The translations under genes were made by a program, and so were the position numbers. The notes beneath the pieces were generated by a model. The model had not been told where the DNA came from, did not search any database, and saw nothing but the letters and a program-made list of their open reading frames with translations. A stretch of 28,556 nucleotides of DNA from Bacillota bacterium (lineage in GTDB: Bacteria; Bacillota; Clostridia; Lachnospirales; Lachnospiraceae), in NCBI GenBank assembly GCA_023443225.1, contig JAEZVF010000087.1, positions 1 through 28,556 of the forward strand. The letters run 5' to 3'. Each line of letters begins with the position of its first letter. The first letter of the stretch is position 1. Of the stretch, positions 15,749-24,287 are shown piece after piece.

Positions 15749-16585
15749 CTATTTATATTCAAACAATACATTATGTCCATCAAAATATAAGTCGTCGCCT
15801 TCTTCAAAATGCCATACAGCCTGTAAAATGGAGGGGTGTTTTATCCCATTTGTCTCAACATAATCCTTACAGATTGCTGACCAGTCGGCTTTTCTTGAAG
15901 TGCCATCCGGATTCGTTGCTAATCTGTCGCTGGTTCGAAACGACAGCAGGGCTCCGTTTTCATCAAAGGTAAACACACCACTTACCGTCATTCCATAATA
16001 CTCGGAAGTTGCTTTTGCATGGGTATCATCTATACTTTCCCACTTAATATAGTCCTGCAGGGCAACATTTGCTACAATAAGAGATTCTGAAAGGTGTGTT
16101 ACTAGACATGCTTTATCCATAGACTCACCCTTTTGATTGAATAACGTGATTACTTTTGTAAGTACACCTTTCATACTTCCTTTTCCATTCAAGAAGGAAT
16201 CATAGCCTTCGAATGGGATACCCATCATGGAATTATCGATATAAGCAAAACGATCTGGTCTTTCTACAAAATTACATTGGGTATAGTCAATCTTGACTGT
16301 CTTATTACTGTTAGAATCCATTCGGAAATCTACATCTTTAAAGGACATCATCATACTGGACATTTTTGGTGTACCAATGTAACCACAATAAGTAAAGTAT
16401 TTTTGAACAGGGATCGGCAAATCCTTGATGTCTTCTAGCGTAAATACTTCAGTACTTTCTTTTGTGTTTTTCATGATTCTTTCTATCGTTTTGTAAAATT
16501 CTGCTTTCGTCTTTGAATAAGGAAGTTGAAAAAATAACATAATGAATCCTGCTAAAATAATAATAATAAATATGATAAGATACAT
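15749..16585 (-). CDS. DUF6544-like membrane-anchored protein
   Basis: The 278-aa protein starts with a single N-terminal membrane helix (MYLIIFIIIILAGFIMLFF). A soluble domain follows with the family opening LPIPVQKYFTYCGYIGTP, and strands such as FEGYDSFLNGKGSMKGVLTKVITLF. No enzyme motif is recognised. In related proteins the domain is of unknown function, and my match is by memory of the LP.PVQ.Y pattern. It lies 12 bp downstream of a MarR gene on the same strand, with AGGAG 9 nt before the ATG, so the two are one transcript. It is probably the regulated output of that MarR protein. Confidence 0.62.
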   Translation of the reverse strand: MYLIIFIIIILAGFIMLFFQLPYSKTKAEFYKTIERIMKNTKESTEVFTLEDIKDLPIPVQKYFTYCGYIGTPKMSSMMMSFKDVDFRMDSNSNKTVKIDYTQCNFVERPDRFAYIDNSMMGIPFEGYDSFLNGKGSMKGVLTKVITLFNQKGESMDKACLVTHLSESLIVANVALQDYIKWESIDDTHAKATSEYYGMTVSGVFTFDENGALLSFRTSDRLATNPDGTSRKADWSAICKDYVETNGIKHPSILQAVWHFEEGDDLYFDGHNVLFEYK

Positions 16586-16597
16586 GGCTTTTTTCTC

Positions 16598-17071
16598 CTA
16601 TTGTTTTTTTTGGTCATATTGGTTCTCCATTTCAGTTACATTCAAAGCTAATTGTGATATTCCTTGATATAATCCTAGCAGTTTGCTAGTATCGAAATTG
16701 CTGAATAATGTGTTTATGAACTTCAGCTCACTGGCCTCCCGTTGTTCAAAATGATTTCTGCATTTTTCTGTCAATAGCATTCTAAGAATTCTTGCATCCT
16801 TTGCATCTCTTTGCAGTACCAAGAATCCTTCTCTTTCCAGTATAACAGCCATCTTTTTTACATTTTGCCTTGAGTACCCAATCTGACCAGCAACTTCACT
16901 GATGGTTGGTGGACTTGTATGCTTCGTTATGCTGGCGATTAGTAACCATTGCTTGGTCGTAATTTCTTTGTCAAATTTATCGCCAAGTAATTGTATATGA
17001 TTTGCTAATGTAAAGATAGCTCCAAAAATATAAGCTTTTTCTTCCATATTTCGAATTTCAATATGATCCAT
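16598..17071 (-). CDS. MarR-family transcriptional regulator
   Basis: The 157-aa winged-helix regulator contains the MarR core TKQWLLIASITKHTSPPTISEVAGQIGYSRQNVKKMAVILEREGFL, then the wing RDAKDARILRMLLTEK. The N- and C-terminal helices form the usual dimer interface. It is the first gene of a two-gene minus-strand operon. Its promoter has near-consensus -35 and -10 elements holding two palindromes of GGTAACTNGTTACC type, so tight autorepression is likely. GAAGGAT precedes the start. The ligand is unknown. Confidence 0.9.
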   Translation of the reverse strand: MDHIEIRNMEEKAYIFGAIFTLANHIQLLGDKFDKEITTKQWLLIASITKHTSPPTISEVAGQIGYSRQNVKKMAVILEREGFLVLQRDAKDARILRMLLTEKCRNHFEQREASELKFINTLFSNFDTSKLLGLYQGISQLALNVTEMENQYDQKKQ

Positions 17072-17092
17072 ATCCTTCTTCCTTTCTTTAAG

Positions 17093-17138
17093 GGTAACTG
17101 GTTACCTTTATTATACGTAACTAGTTACCTTTTGTCAA
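17093..17138 (-). promoter_or_regulatory. marR promoter with two palindromic operators
   Basis: Read on the minus strand, TTGACA (17138-17133) and TATAAT (17115-17110) are spaced 17 bp, a consensus promoter. GTAACTAGTTAC (17117-17128) fills the spacer. A second palindrome, GGTAACTGGTTACC (17093-17106), covers the expected start point. The centres are about 23 bp apart. Confidence 0.85.
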
Positions 17139-17229
17139 CACCCGTTTTTGGTCTTGATTTCTAACATATTTAAAGTGAACATTGTATTTACATCCGAAAG
17201 TAATTATGGTAGAGTATTTTAAAGAAAAT

Positions 17230-17238
17230 TGCTATAAT
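17230..17238 (+). promoter_or_regulatory. Extended -10 promoter of argS
   Basis: TGCTATAAT is a complete extended -10, with the same bases as the element at 285-293. No -35 is apparent. It gives a leader of about 27 nt. Confidence 0.45.
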
Positions 17239-17271
17239 AATAGAAAAGAACGTTCGAAAATGGAGGAAATG

Positions 17272-19044
17272 ATGAAGAAAATTATTGATATAATTACAGA
17301 AGAGCTGATGAGAGCATTTGAAGCAAAGGGCTATGATAGCAAATATGGAATGGTTACACTGTCAAACCGTCCTGATCTGTGCCAATACCAATGCAACGGA
17401 GCATTAGCTGCTGCTAAAATATATAAAAAAGCACCAATTATGATTGCAAATGAGGTAGTTGAACTGATAAAGGACAACAGTTTATTTGCAGAAATAACTG
17501 CTATTATGCCTGGATTTATTAATATGAATATTAGCAATACTTATCTTGCTTCCTATCTGAATGAGATGAACAAGAGTGAGCATTATGGTTGTGATAAAGC
17601 GGAGGAGCCAAAGACAATCGTCATCGATTACGGCGGACCAAATGTAGCAAAACCTCTGCATGTTGGTCACCTTCGTTCTGCAGTTATAGGGGAGAGCATC
17701 AAGAGAATTAGCAGATATTTGGGACACAATGTCATTGGTGATGTTCATTTAGGTGATTGGGGCTTGCAGATGGGGCTGATTATATCTGAATTAAAAAAGA
17801 GACAGCCGGATTTAGTATATTTTGATGATTCCTATACCGGGGAATATCCAAAAGAGGCACCATTTACCATTTCAGAATTAGAAGAAATATATCCTGCAGC
17901 CAATGAGTATGCAAAGGAGCATCCAGATTTTAAAGAAGAAGCGAAGAATGCAACCTTTCAATTACAAAATGGTAACAGAGGCTACATGGCACTTTGGAAT
18001 CACATTCTTACCGTTTCCGTTACGGATTTAAAGAAGAACTATGATAACCTGAATGTAAGCTTTGATCTTTGGAAGAAAGAAAGCGATGCTCAAGCCTACA
18101 TTCCAGATATGATTGCCTATTTAAAGGATAATAACTATACCAGAATCAGCGAAGGCGCTCTCGTGGTTGATGTTAAGGAAGAAACTGATACCAAGGAGAT
18201 TCCTCCTTGCATGATTTTAAAATCAGACGGGGCAACATTATACAATACAACAGATTTGGCAACGATGGTTGAACGTATGGAATTATTTCTCCCAGATGCC
18301 ATTACTTATATCGTAGATAAGAGACAGGAACTTTATTTTGAAACGGTATTCCGTTGTGCGAAAAAAACTAAATTAGTGGATGAACGGGTTAAATTAACGT
18401 TTTTAGGCTTTGGTACCATGAATGGTAAAGATGGTAAGCCGTTTAAAACAAGAGACGGCGGGGTCATGCGCCTTGAAAGCTTAATTCAGAATATCAGCGA
18501 TGAAGTGTATAATAAAATCATGGAAAACCGTGAGATGTCAGAAGAGGAAGCAAAGGATGTTGCCAAGAAAGTAGGTTTGGCTGCTTTAAAATATGGAGAT
18601 TTGTCCAATCAGGCGTCCAAAGATTATATCTTTGATATCGATCGGTTCATTTCCTTTGAAGGGGATACCGGTCCTTATATTCTTTATACAATTGTGCGTA
18701 TTAAGTCAATACGGAATAAATATGAAGAATTAATGAACGACAAAAAAGGAAGTCTTTCAACTATCTTGCCTTCTTCCATTGGAAGTGAAATAAATTTGAT
18801 GTTAGAAACAGCTAAATTCAACGATATTATTGAACATAGCTATGAAGAAAATGCTCCTCATAGAATTTGTCAATATATCTATAACTTAGCAAATGCTTTT
18901 AACAGCTTTTATCACGACAATAAAATTATTGCAGAAGAAGATAAGGAAAAGCAACAATCCTGGATTGCTTTAATAACGTTAGTACAAGGAATACTTGAAA
19001 CCTGCATCGACTTGCTTGGCTTTGAAGCTCCTGACAGAATGTAA
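17272..19044 (+). CDS. argS: Arginyl-tRNA synthetase
   Basis: This class I aminoacyl-tRNA synthetase charges tRNA-Arg with arginine. The 590 aa hold an N-terminal additional domain (about 1-110), the Rossmann catalytic core with HVGHLRS (HIGH motif, H130-S136), and a KMSKS-equivalent KPFKTRDGG at 389-397. As in many ArgRS, the canonical second lysine is missing from the latter. A DALR-type anticodon-binding helical domain ends the protein (FDIIEHSYEENAPHRICQYIYNLANAFNSFY). The frame opens far upstream at 17182; ATG 17272 is chosen because GGAGG at 17262-17266 is 5 nt away and the protein then starts MKKIIDIITEEL. An AAA ATPase gene follows 45 bp downstream. Confidence 0.95.
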   Translation: MKKIIDIITEELMRAFEAKGYDSKYGMVTLSNRPDLCQYQCNGALAAAKIYKKAPIMIANEVVELIKDNSLFAEITAIMPGFINMNISNTYLASYLNEMNKSEHYGCDKAEEPKTIVIDYGGPNVAKPLHVGHLRSAVIGESIKRISRYLGHNVIGDVHLGDWGLQMGLIISELKKRQPDLVYFDDSYTGEYPKEAPFTISELEEIYPAANEYAKEHPDFKEEAKNATFQLQNGNRGYMALWNHILTVSVTDLKKNYDNLNVSFDLWKKESDAQAYIPDMIAYLKDNNYTRISEGALVVDVKEETDTKEIPPCMILKSDGATLYNTTDLATMVERMELFLPDAITYIVDKRQELYFETVFRCAKKTKLVDERVKLTFLGFGTMNGKDGKPFKTRDGGVMRLESLIQNISDEVYNKIMENREMSEEEAKDVAKKVGLAALKYGDLSNQASKDYIFDIDRFISFEGDTGPYILYTIVRIKSIRNKYEELMNDKKGSLSTILPSSIGSEINLMLETAKFNDIIEHSYEENAPHRICQYIYNLANAFNSFYHDNKIIAEEDKEKQQSWIALITLVQGILETCIDLLGFEAPDRM

Positions 19045-19089
19045 AACGAGTATGGATAGAAGTCGTTTATAAGACAGAAAGGGTAGTAT

Positions 19090-20433
19090 ATGTACGATAA
19101 TATATCAAAATTAGTAATATACCGCAATTTAGATAAAGATTGTATCTTGTTTTCCTTGGCTGAAATTATTGAAACTATTGATATGGATATACCTAATACA
19201 AACGTAAATGCAATTACGAAAGAAGAAAGCACAACAAAAATCTATATACAAATTAACCGGCTTCTTGAACTTGCAACAGAGTATGGGTTTGATAATAATC
19301 TTTGGCACAATTATCTGGCGTATATCCTGGCTACCAATGAAAATCCATTTAGCATTACCTGTGAGAAAATTGGAGCGCAAAATGGAACCGTAAACGAATT
19401 TGCCAAAGGAGATTTTAAGATATTTAAAGAATTATTTGAATATGATTTTTCTAAAATAGAAAATTACCTCGGCATTAATTGTTTCCAAATTATACAGAAC
19501 TATCATGCAATTGTAAAGAATGGAAAAAGATATAATAAGAGTGTAAGTGATAAGGTTAGGTTTTTAAGCAGCCAAATTGAGCAGGCAAAAGATGCGGGTG
19601 AAATTTTTACCATTGTAACAGATTTTTATCGTGATTATGGTGTGGGCAAATTTGGATTAAACAAGGCTTTTCGTGTCAGACACGAGAATCATACCGTGTA
19701 CCTAGATCCTATTACGAATACGGATGTTATTGAACTGGACAATCTTGTTGGTTATGAACTTCAAAAGAAAAAATTGATTGATAACACAGAAGCCTTTATT
19801 AAAGGCAAAAAAGCAAATAATGTACTTCTGTATGGTGATAGCGGAACTGGTAAATCAACAAGCGTGAAAGCTATATTAAACAAGTATTACAGTAAAGGAC
19901 TTCGAATAATCGAAATCTATAAGCACCAATTTGAAGATTTATCTTCCGTGATTGCACAGATAAAGAACCGCAACTATAAATTCATCATATTTATGGATGA
20001 TTTGTCCTTTGAAGAATTTGAGATAGAATACAAATATTTAAAAGCGGTTATTGAAGGTGGACTGGAAACAAAACCTGATAATGTACTAATTTATGCAACT
20101 TCAAACCGAAGACATCTCATACGTGAGACCTGGAGCGACCGTTCTGATATGTCCAACGATGAATTGCACCGCTCCGATACAATTGAGGAGAAGCTATCGT
20201 TGGTTGCAAGGTTTGGAATATCTATCAACTATTCTGCTCCAAATCAAAAAGAATTTTTCAATATAGTTAAAGAGCTTGCGAAGCAGCAAGGCATTGTTAC
20301 TTTATCTGAAGAAGAATTATGTGCGAAAGCGAATATCTGGGAAATGAACCACGGAGGACGATCCGGAAGGACTGCTCAACAATTTATTAATTACCTTGCT
20401 GGACAGGAATATACTTATGTTGTAAAAAGCTAG
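19090..20433 (+). CDS. DUF815-type AAA ATPase
   Basis: The 447-aa cytosolic ATPase has an N-terminal helical region of ~200 aa, then an ATPase core. The core holds Walker A GDSGTGKST at 249-257, Walker B FIIFMDDL at 298-305, and a sensor 1 region IYATSNRRHLIRETW. The stretch around NLVGYELQKKKLIDNTEAFIKGKKANNVLLYG matches the DUF815 family. The substrate is unknown in the family. It lies 45 bp after argS without a terminator, so it is probably in the same transcript. AGAAAGGGTAG precedes the start. Confidence 0.85.
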   Translation: MYDNISKLVIYRNLDKDCILFSLAEIIETIDMDIPNTNVNAITKEESTTKIYIQINRLLELATEYGFDNNLWHNYLAYILATNENPFSITCEKIGAQNGTVNEFAKGDFKIFKELFEYDFSKIENYLGINCFQIIQNYHAIVKNGKRYNKSVSDKVRFLSSQIEQAKDAGEIFTIVTDFYRDYGVGKFGLNKAFRVRHENHTVYLDPITNTDVIELDNLVGYELQKKKLIDNTEAFIKGKKANNVLLYGDSGTGKSTSVKAILNKYYSKGLRIIEIYKHQFEDLSSVIAQIKNRNYKFIIFMDDLSFEEFEIEYKYLKAVIEGGLETKPDNVLIYATSNRRHLIRETWSDRSDMSNDELHRSDTIEEKLSLVARFGISINYSAPNQKEFFNIVKELAKQQGIVTLSEEELCAKANIWEMNHGGRSGRTAQQFINYLAGQEYTYVVKS

Positions 20434-20436
20434 TGA

Positions 20437-20607
20437 TCTATTAGAAAAGGCTTTAACTATTTCAACAGCCATTTAGAGCTTGGTGCAGGACCGGGGACTT
20501 GCTGTGCTGATATGAAAACTGCTCAGGAGACCTTAGATAAGATAAGAACGTTTATAGCCGAAAACCATGGAGTAAATCTATGGTGTGGGCATGATTTCCC
20601 TAAGTAA
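20437..20607 (+). pseudogene. Remnant of a metallo-beta-lactamase-fold hydrolase (C-terminal fragment)
   Basis: In frame 20437-20607, after two stop codons, about 55 residues read like the C-terminal end of an MBL-fold lactonase-type hydrolase. It includes DMKTAQETLDKIRTFIAE, then GVNLWCGHDFPK and a stop. The GHD near the end is the usual late metal-ligand position. No start codon, ribosome site or upstream catalytic HxHxDH region is present. I interpret it as a decayed gene end. The family call rests on a short stretch. Confidence 0.45.
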
Positions 20608-20627
20608 TAATAGTTAGTATTAAGTAT

Positions 20628-20659
20628 AGCGCCACCATGGAAACGGGTGGTGCTTTTTT
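20628..20659 (+). terminator. Rho-independent terminator after the ATPase region
   Basis: AGCGCCACC pairs with GGTGGTGCT around a short loop, followed directly by six T. Confidence 0.9.
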
Positions 20660-20682
20660 ATTAAAAAAATATAAAAAACATA

Positions 20683-20740
20683 TTGACAACGCTATAAAAG
20701 TAGTGTACTATGTAACTAGTTCACTAGCAACTTGTTGCTA
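20683..20740 (+). promoter_or_regulatory. gntR promoter with inverted-repeat operator and second dyad
   Basis: TTGACA (20683-20688) and TACTAT (20706-20711) are 17 bp apart. An inverted repeat AGTGTACTA (20702-20710) - N6 - TAGTTCACT (20717-20725), 8 of 9 pairs, overlaps the -10; sites of this kind are typical of YtrA-type GntR proteins. Immediately after, TAGCAAC-TT-GTTGCTA (20725-20740) is a perfect dyad. Confidence 0.75.
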
Positions 20741-20785
20741 TATAGAAAAGTACTAGTTGAAAATAAGAGCAAAAGGAGGAAAAGC

Positions 20786-21151
20786 GTGGAGTTTGAGAAT
20801 AATATACCAATTTATATACAAGTAATCAACGACATCAAAAAGGATATGGTAAAGGGTACCTTAGCTCTAGGGGAGAAACTTCCGTCAGGAAGAGAATTGG
20901 CATTAAAGTACAAGATCAATCCGAATACTGCAAATCGAATCTACAAAGAGCTAGAAACAGAAGAAATATGTTATACAAAAAGAGGATTAGGGACTTTTGT
21001 GACGGAGGATGGAGAAAAATTGAAGATGATAAGGGAAGAAATGGCAGTTACATTACTTGATACTTTTATTGAGGGAATGAAGAATTTGGGGTTTACCAAA
21101 GAAGAAGTTTTTAAAATATTAGAAGAGAAATATAATGAAAATAATAATTAA
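20786..21151 (+). CDS. GntR-family transcriptional regulator, YtrA subfamily
   Basis: The 121-aa protein has a GntR winged helix at ~8-75 (IYIQVINDIKKDMVKGTLALGEKLPSGRELA, then NPNTANRIYKELETE, then wing RGLGTFV). A short helical tail replaces the large effector domain of other GntR families. This is the YtrA layout, in which the gene regulates the ABC transporter beside it. The start is GTG 20786, since AAAGGAGG is 6-7 nt upstream; the frame could open at 20732 but that extension lacks a ribosome site. The ABC ATPase follows after a short gap. Confidence 0.88.
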   Translation: MEFENNIPIYIQVINDIKKDMVKGTLALGEKLPSGRELALKYKINPNTANRIYKELETEEICYTKRGLGTFVTEDGEKLKMIREEMAVTLLDTFIEGMKNLGFTKEEVFKILEEKYNENNN

Positions 21152-21192
21152 GAAGCTGTAGTCAGGAGTTGGCTATGCAGAAAGAGGTAACG

Positions 21193-21879
21193 ATGTTAGA
21201 GTGTAAAGAATTAGTAAAGAAGTATTATAGTAAAACAGCCGTGAACGGTATCAGTTTTAATATTGAAGAAGGAAAAATCTATGCCCTTCTTGGCCCAAAC
21301 GGAAGTGGAAAAACAACATTTATGAAAATTGTTGCAGGGCTTATAAAACCCACTAGTGGTACGATTACCTACAAAGGCGGCCCAATCGGAGTAGAATCTA
21401 AGAAAAAAGTAGCATATATGTCAACAGAACCATTCTTTTATAATTATATGACGGTTGCTGATGTAGGCAAATATTATAATGACTTTTTTGAAGACTTTGA
21501 TATGAAACGGTATGAAGAATTAATCGCTAAAATGGAATTAAAAATGGAGGACAAATCAAAGAATTTATCTTCCGGTCTTGCTGCAAAACTAAAGATAGCT
21601 GCAACATTGGCCAGAAAAGCAGAGTTATATATGTTAGATGAACCTCTAAATGGAATCGATATTATTGCAAGAGAAAAAATAATTACTGCCATATTAGAGG
21701 TGGCAAGAGAAGATGTAACATTATTATTATCGAGCCATTTAGTGGATGAATTAGAGAAAATTATAGATAATGCCATATTTATTAAAAATGGATCCGTTGA
21801 GTTAATCGGAGGGGCTGAAGAATTAAGAGTAGCCCGTGGCAAGTCAATTGTAGATTTATATAAAGAAATATACGCATAA
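21193..21879 (+). CDS. ABC transporter ATP-binding protein
   Basis: The ~228-aa nucleotide-binding subunit has Walker A GPNGSGKTT at 34-42, a signature LSSGL at 125-129 (LSGGQ in most), and Walker B LYMLDEP at 145-151. A His in LLLSSHLVDELE is the switch histidine. It powers a transporter whose permease is encoded next. Alternative in-frame starts are ATG 21175 with CAGGAG upstream and TTG 21169; the ATG at 21193 follows AGAAAGAGGT and gives MLECKELVKKYY, the usual beginning of this family. In YtrA-linked systems such transporters often relate to cell-envelope antibiotic stress; the substrate here cannot be read. Confidence 0.88.
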   Translation: MLECKELVKKYYSKTAVNGISFNIEEGKIYALLGPNGSGKTTFMKIVAGLIKPTSGTITYKGGPIGVESKKKVAYMSTEPFFYNYMTVADVGKYYNDFFEDFDMKRYEELIAKMELKMEDKSKNLSSGLAAKLKIAATLARKAELYMLDEPLNGIDIIAREKIITAILEVAREDVTLLLSSHLVDELEKIIDNAIFIKNGSVELIGGAEELRVARGKSIVDLYKEIYA

Positions 21880-21894
21880 TTGGGGGATGATATA

Positions 21895-22647
21895 ATGTTA
21901 AAATTAATGAAATATGAATTTAGAAAGCAAGCCTTTTCAAAGGCAGTAATCCTTATTTTGGTTGGTCTTTTAGAAGTTATATTCTTTTATGGAGTTATAG
22001 CAGACAAAGAAAACACAATTGCTCTTTCCATGAGCCTTTTAGCAATGTTTGCAGCCGGTGCAATGTTTTATATAGCATTTGAATCGATACTTACTTTTTC
22101 CAATGACTTAAAACAAAAATGTAGCTATATGCTCTTCCTGACACCAAATACTAGCTATGGAATCGTAGGTGCGAAAGTATTAGCAGCAGGAATACAAGTA
22201 ATCATAGCGGCAGTTGTATTCTTCCTAGTGTTTGCGATCGATGGAACTGTATTGCTCGCCAAATATGATGAGATCGCTAATTTAAAGCTATTTATTGAAG
22301 AATTAATGAGAGAGCTTTTCAAATTAAACATATCATTATCTGACGTGATTTCTGTCGTTTCTTTATTTGTTACAGCTTGGATTAGCACAATAACCGTAGC
22401 GTTCTTCTCCATAACACTAAGTACAACCTTCTTAGCAAATAATAAATTTAAGGGTGTCTTAAGTTTTGCAATCTTCATAGCTTTAAATATGATTTTTAAT
22501 AAGCTTATGAATGTGTTAATACAAACTCCAGTGGAGTCAAGTAAACTGACACTTTATTTTACACTTAGCAGTGCAAGTATGCTTATCTTCACAATTGTAA
22601 CTTATGTTGGTACAGCATGGATGCTTGATAAGAAAGTGAGTGTATAA
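21895..22647 (+). CDS. ABC transporter permease
   Basis: The 250-aa integral membrane protein has about six predicted hydrophobic segments, starting FSKAVILILVGLLEVIFFYGVI. It follows the ATPase by 15 bp. GGGGG at 21882-21886 fits ATG 21895. There is no large extracellular loop, unlike BceB-type peptide-sensing permeases, so this is a small two-component exporter. The substrate is unknown. The family call is from topology and neighbourhood. Confidence 0.8.
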   Translation: MLKLMKYEFRKQAFSKAVILILVGLLEVIFFYGVIADKENTIALSMSLLAMFAAGAMFYIAFESILTFSNDLKQKCSYMLFLTPNTSYGIVGAKVLAAGIQVIIAAVVFFLVFAIDGTVLLAKYDEIANLKLFIEELMRELFKLNISLSDVISVVSLFVTAWISTITVAFFSITLSTTFLANNKFKGVLSFAIFIALNMIFNKLMNVLIQTPVESSKLTLYFTLSSASMLIFTIVTYVGTAWMLDKKVSV

Positions 22648-22725
22648 ATCATAATTGTATATTAATTTGTAAAATGTTTCATACTATAATATGTAAGAGA
22701 TAAAAATAAAACAGATGGGGGATAT

Positions 22726-22866
22726 ATGAAAAATAAAGGCAAAAAGAAATCATTTACGTACTTATCAACAATTATTTTTAGCTTGTGGTCATGTATGCTT
22801 CTAGTAAATCATTTCTCAAATTCAAGAAAAAGAAAATACCATATGCTAAAAGTAGAAACAGAATAA
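22726..22866 (+). CDS. Small (46-aa) single-span membrane peptide
   Basis: This short frame starts with ATG 22726, preceded by ATGGGGGATAT, a good ribosome site, and ends with TAA before a terminator at 22876. The peptide begins MKNKGKKKSF, has one hydrophobic segment (YLSTIIFSLWSCMLLV), then a basic tail with NSRKRKYHMLK. A TATAAT at 22685-22690 may be its -10. I do not recognise it. The gene-terminator arrangement and charge pattern suggest a real small membrane protein. Confidence 0.6.
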   Translation: MKNKGKKKSFTYLSTIIFSLWSCMLLVNHFSNSRKRKYHMLKVETE

Positions 22867-22875
22867 AAGTATCGA

Positions 22876-22912
22876 AACCATCCCATGGCTAGTAATCATT
22901 GGATGGTTTTTT
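22876..22912 (+). terminator. Rho-independent terminator after the small membrane peptide gene
   Basis: AACCATCC (22876-22883) pairs with GGATGGTT (22901-22908), followed by TTTTTT. Confidence 0.88.
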
Positions 22913-22924
22913 ATTGTAATTTTG

Positions 22925-22953
22925 TTGACAAATAAGTGTATGGCAAGTATTAT
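22925..22953 (+). promoter_or_regulatory. Promoter of the aminotransferase-queA operon
   Basis: TTGACA (22925-22930), a 17-bp spacer and TATTAT (22948-22953) form a near-consensus housekeeping promoter. The leader is about 35 nt. Confidence 0.8.
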
Positions 22954-22994
22954 TAAATTCAGTCACGAAGATTATGAAATTGGGAGGTATAAGA

Positions 22995-24281
22995 ATGTCA
23001 TCCTATTTAAAAATGAGTAAAGAGGAATTGCAGAAATTAGAAACAGATTTAAAAGAAAGATATAAGGAGTTACAAGGTAAAGGGTTAAATTTAGATATGT
23101 CACGTGGTAAGCCATGTACTGCTCAATTGGATATATCAATGGGTATGATGGATGTGTTAAACAGTGATACGGATCTTACCTGCGATGACGGAACCGATTG
23201 CCGTAATTATGGAGGATTGGATGGAATTCGTGAAGCACAGGAACTAATCGGAAATATGATTGAAGTTAGCGCTGATAATATATTGATTTATGGGAATTCC
23301 AGTTTAAATATTATGTATGATGCAATCTCACGTTCTATGACACATGGAGTTATGGGTAATACCCCTTGGTGCAAACTGGATAAGGTTAAATTCTTATGTC
23401 CGGTACCAGGTTACGATAGACATTTTTGCATAACAGAGTATTTTGGAATCGAAATGATAAATATACCAATGACTCCGATCGGACCTGATATGGATATGGT
23501 GGAACAATTGGTTTCTTCTGATGATACTATAAAAGGAATCTGGTGTGTACCCAAATATTCAAATCCTCAAGGCAGCTCCTATTCCGATGAGACTGTACGA
23601 CGTTTTGCCAGGTTAAAAGCAGCAGCAAAAGATTTTAGAATCTATTGGGACAACGCCTATGTAATTCATCATTTGTACGAGAAAGATCAGGAGAGTTTGA
23701 TCGAGATCTTAGCTGAATGTAAACGTGCTGGAAATCCTGACATGGTTTATACATTCTGTTCAACTTCAAAGATTAGTTTCCCAGGATCGGGAGTTGCAGC
23801 ATTGGCTACTTCTGCAAATAACCTGGTGGACATTAAGAATCAGTTAAAGACACAGACCATCGGTCACGACAAAGTGAATCAGCTTCGTCACGTTAGATAC
23901 TATAAGAATATGGATGGATTATCAAGTCATATGATGAAACATGCAGATATTCTAAGGCCAAAATTTGAAATGATCATTGATACACTAGAAAGAGAACTTG
24001 GTGGATGTGAAATCGGAACTTGGACAACTCCAAAGGGTGGATATTTTATCTCTTTTGATTCTCTTGAAGGATGTGCAAAAGCAATTGTAGCGAAAGCAAA
24101 AAAAGCTGGTGTTACCATGACTCCAGCAGGAGCTACCTTTCCATATGGGAAAGATCCAAAAGATAGTAACATTCGATTTGCGCCTACGTATCCGTCCTTG
24201 GAAGATTTAAAAATGGCAACAGAGTTGTTTGTATTATGTGTTAAATTAGTAAGCATTGAAAAATTATTAGAGGGCAAATAA
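22995..24281 (+). CDS. PLP-dependent aminotransferase (aspartate-type, AspT/MocR-like fold)
   Basis: The 428-aa enzyme transfers amino groups using pyridoxal phosphate. The PLP-binding lysine is K259 in STSKISFPGSG. The usual active-site residues are visible: D219 and Y222 in YWDNAY, an Asn in YSNPQG, and the substrate-carboxylate Arg R394 in IRFAPTYPS. The sequence matches the subgroup of aspartate aminotransferases close to the MocR catalytic domain, but without a DNA-binding part. The exact substrate is not certain. ATG 22995 is chosen because GGGAGG is 8 nt upstream; the in-frame ATG 22974 overlaps that site. queA follows 6 bp later. Confidence 0.85.
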   Translation: MSSYLKMSKEELQKLETDLKERYKELQGKGLNLDMSRGKPCTAQLDISMGMMDVLNSDTDLTCDDGTDCRNYGGLDGIREAQELIGNMIEVSADNILIYGNSSLNIMYDAISRSMTHGVMGNTPWCKLDKVKFLCPVPGYDRHFCITEYFGIEMINIPMTPIGPDMDMVEQLVSSDDTIKGIWCVPKYSNPQGSSYSDETVRRFARLKAAAKDFRIYWDNAYVIHHLYEKDQESLIEILAECKRAGNPDMVYTFCSTSKISFPGSGVAALATSANNLVDIKNQLKTQTIGHDKVNQLRHVRYYKNMDGLSSHMMKHADILRPKFEMIIDTLERELGGCEIGTWTTPKGGYFISFDSLEGCAKAIVAKAKKAGVTMTPAGATFPYGKDPKDSNIRFAPTYPSLEDLKMATELFVLCVKLVSIEKLLEGK

Positions 24282-24287
24282 GAAACC

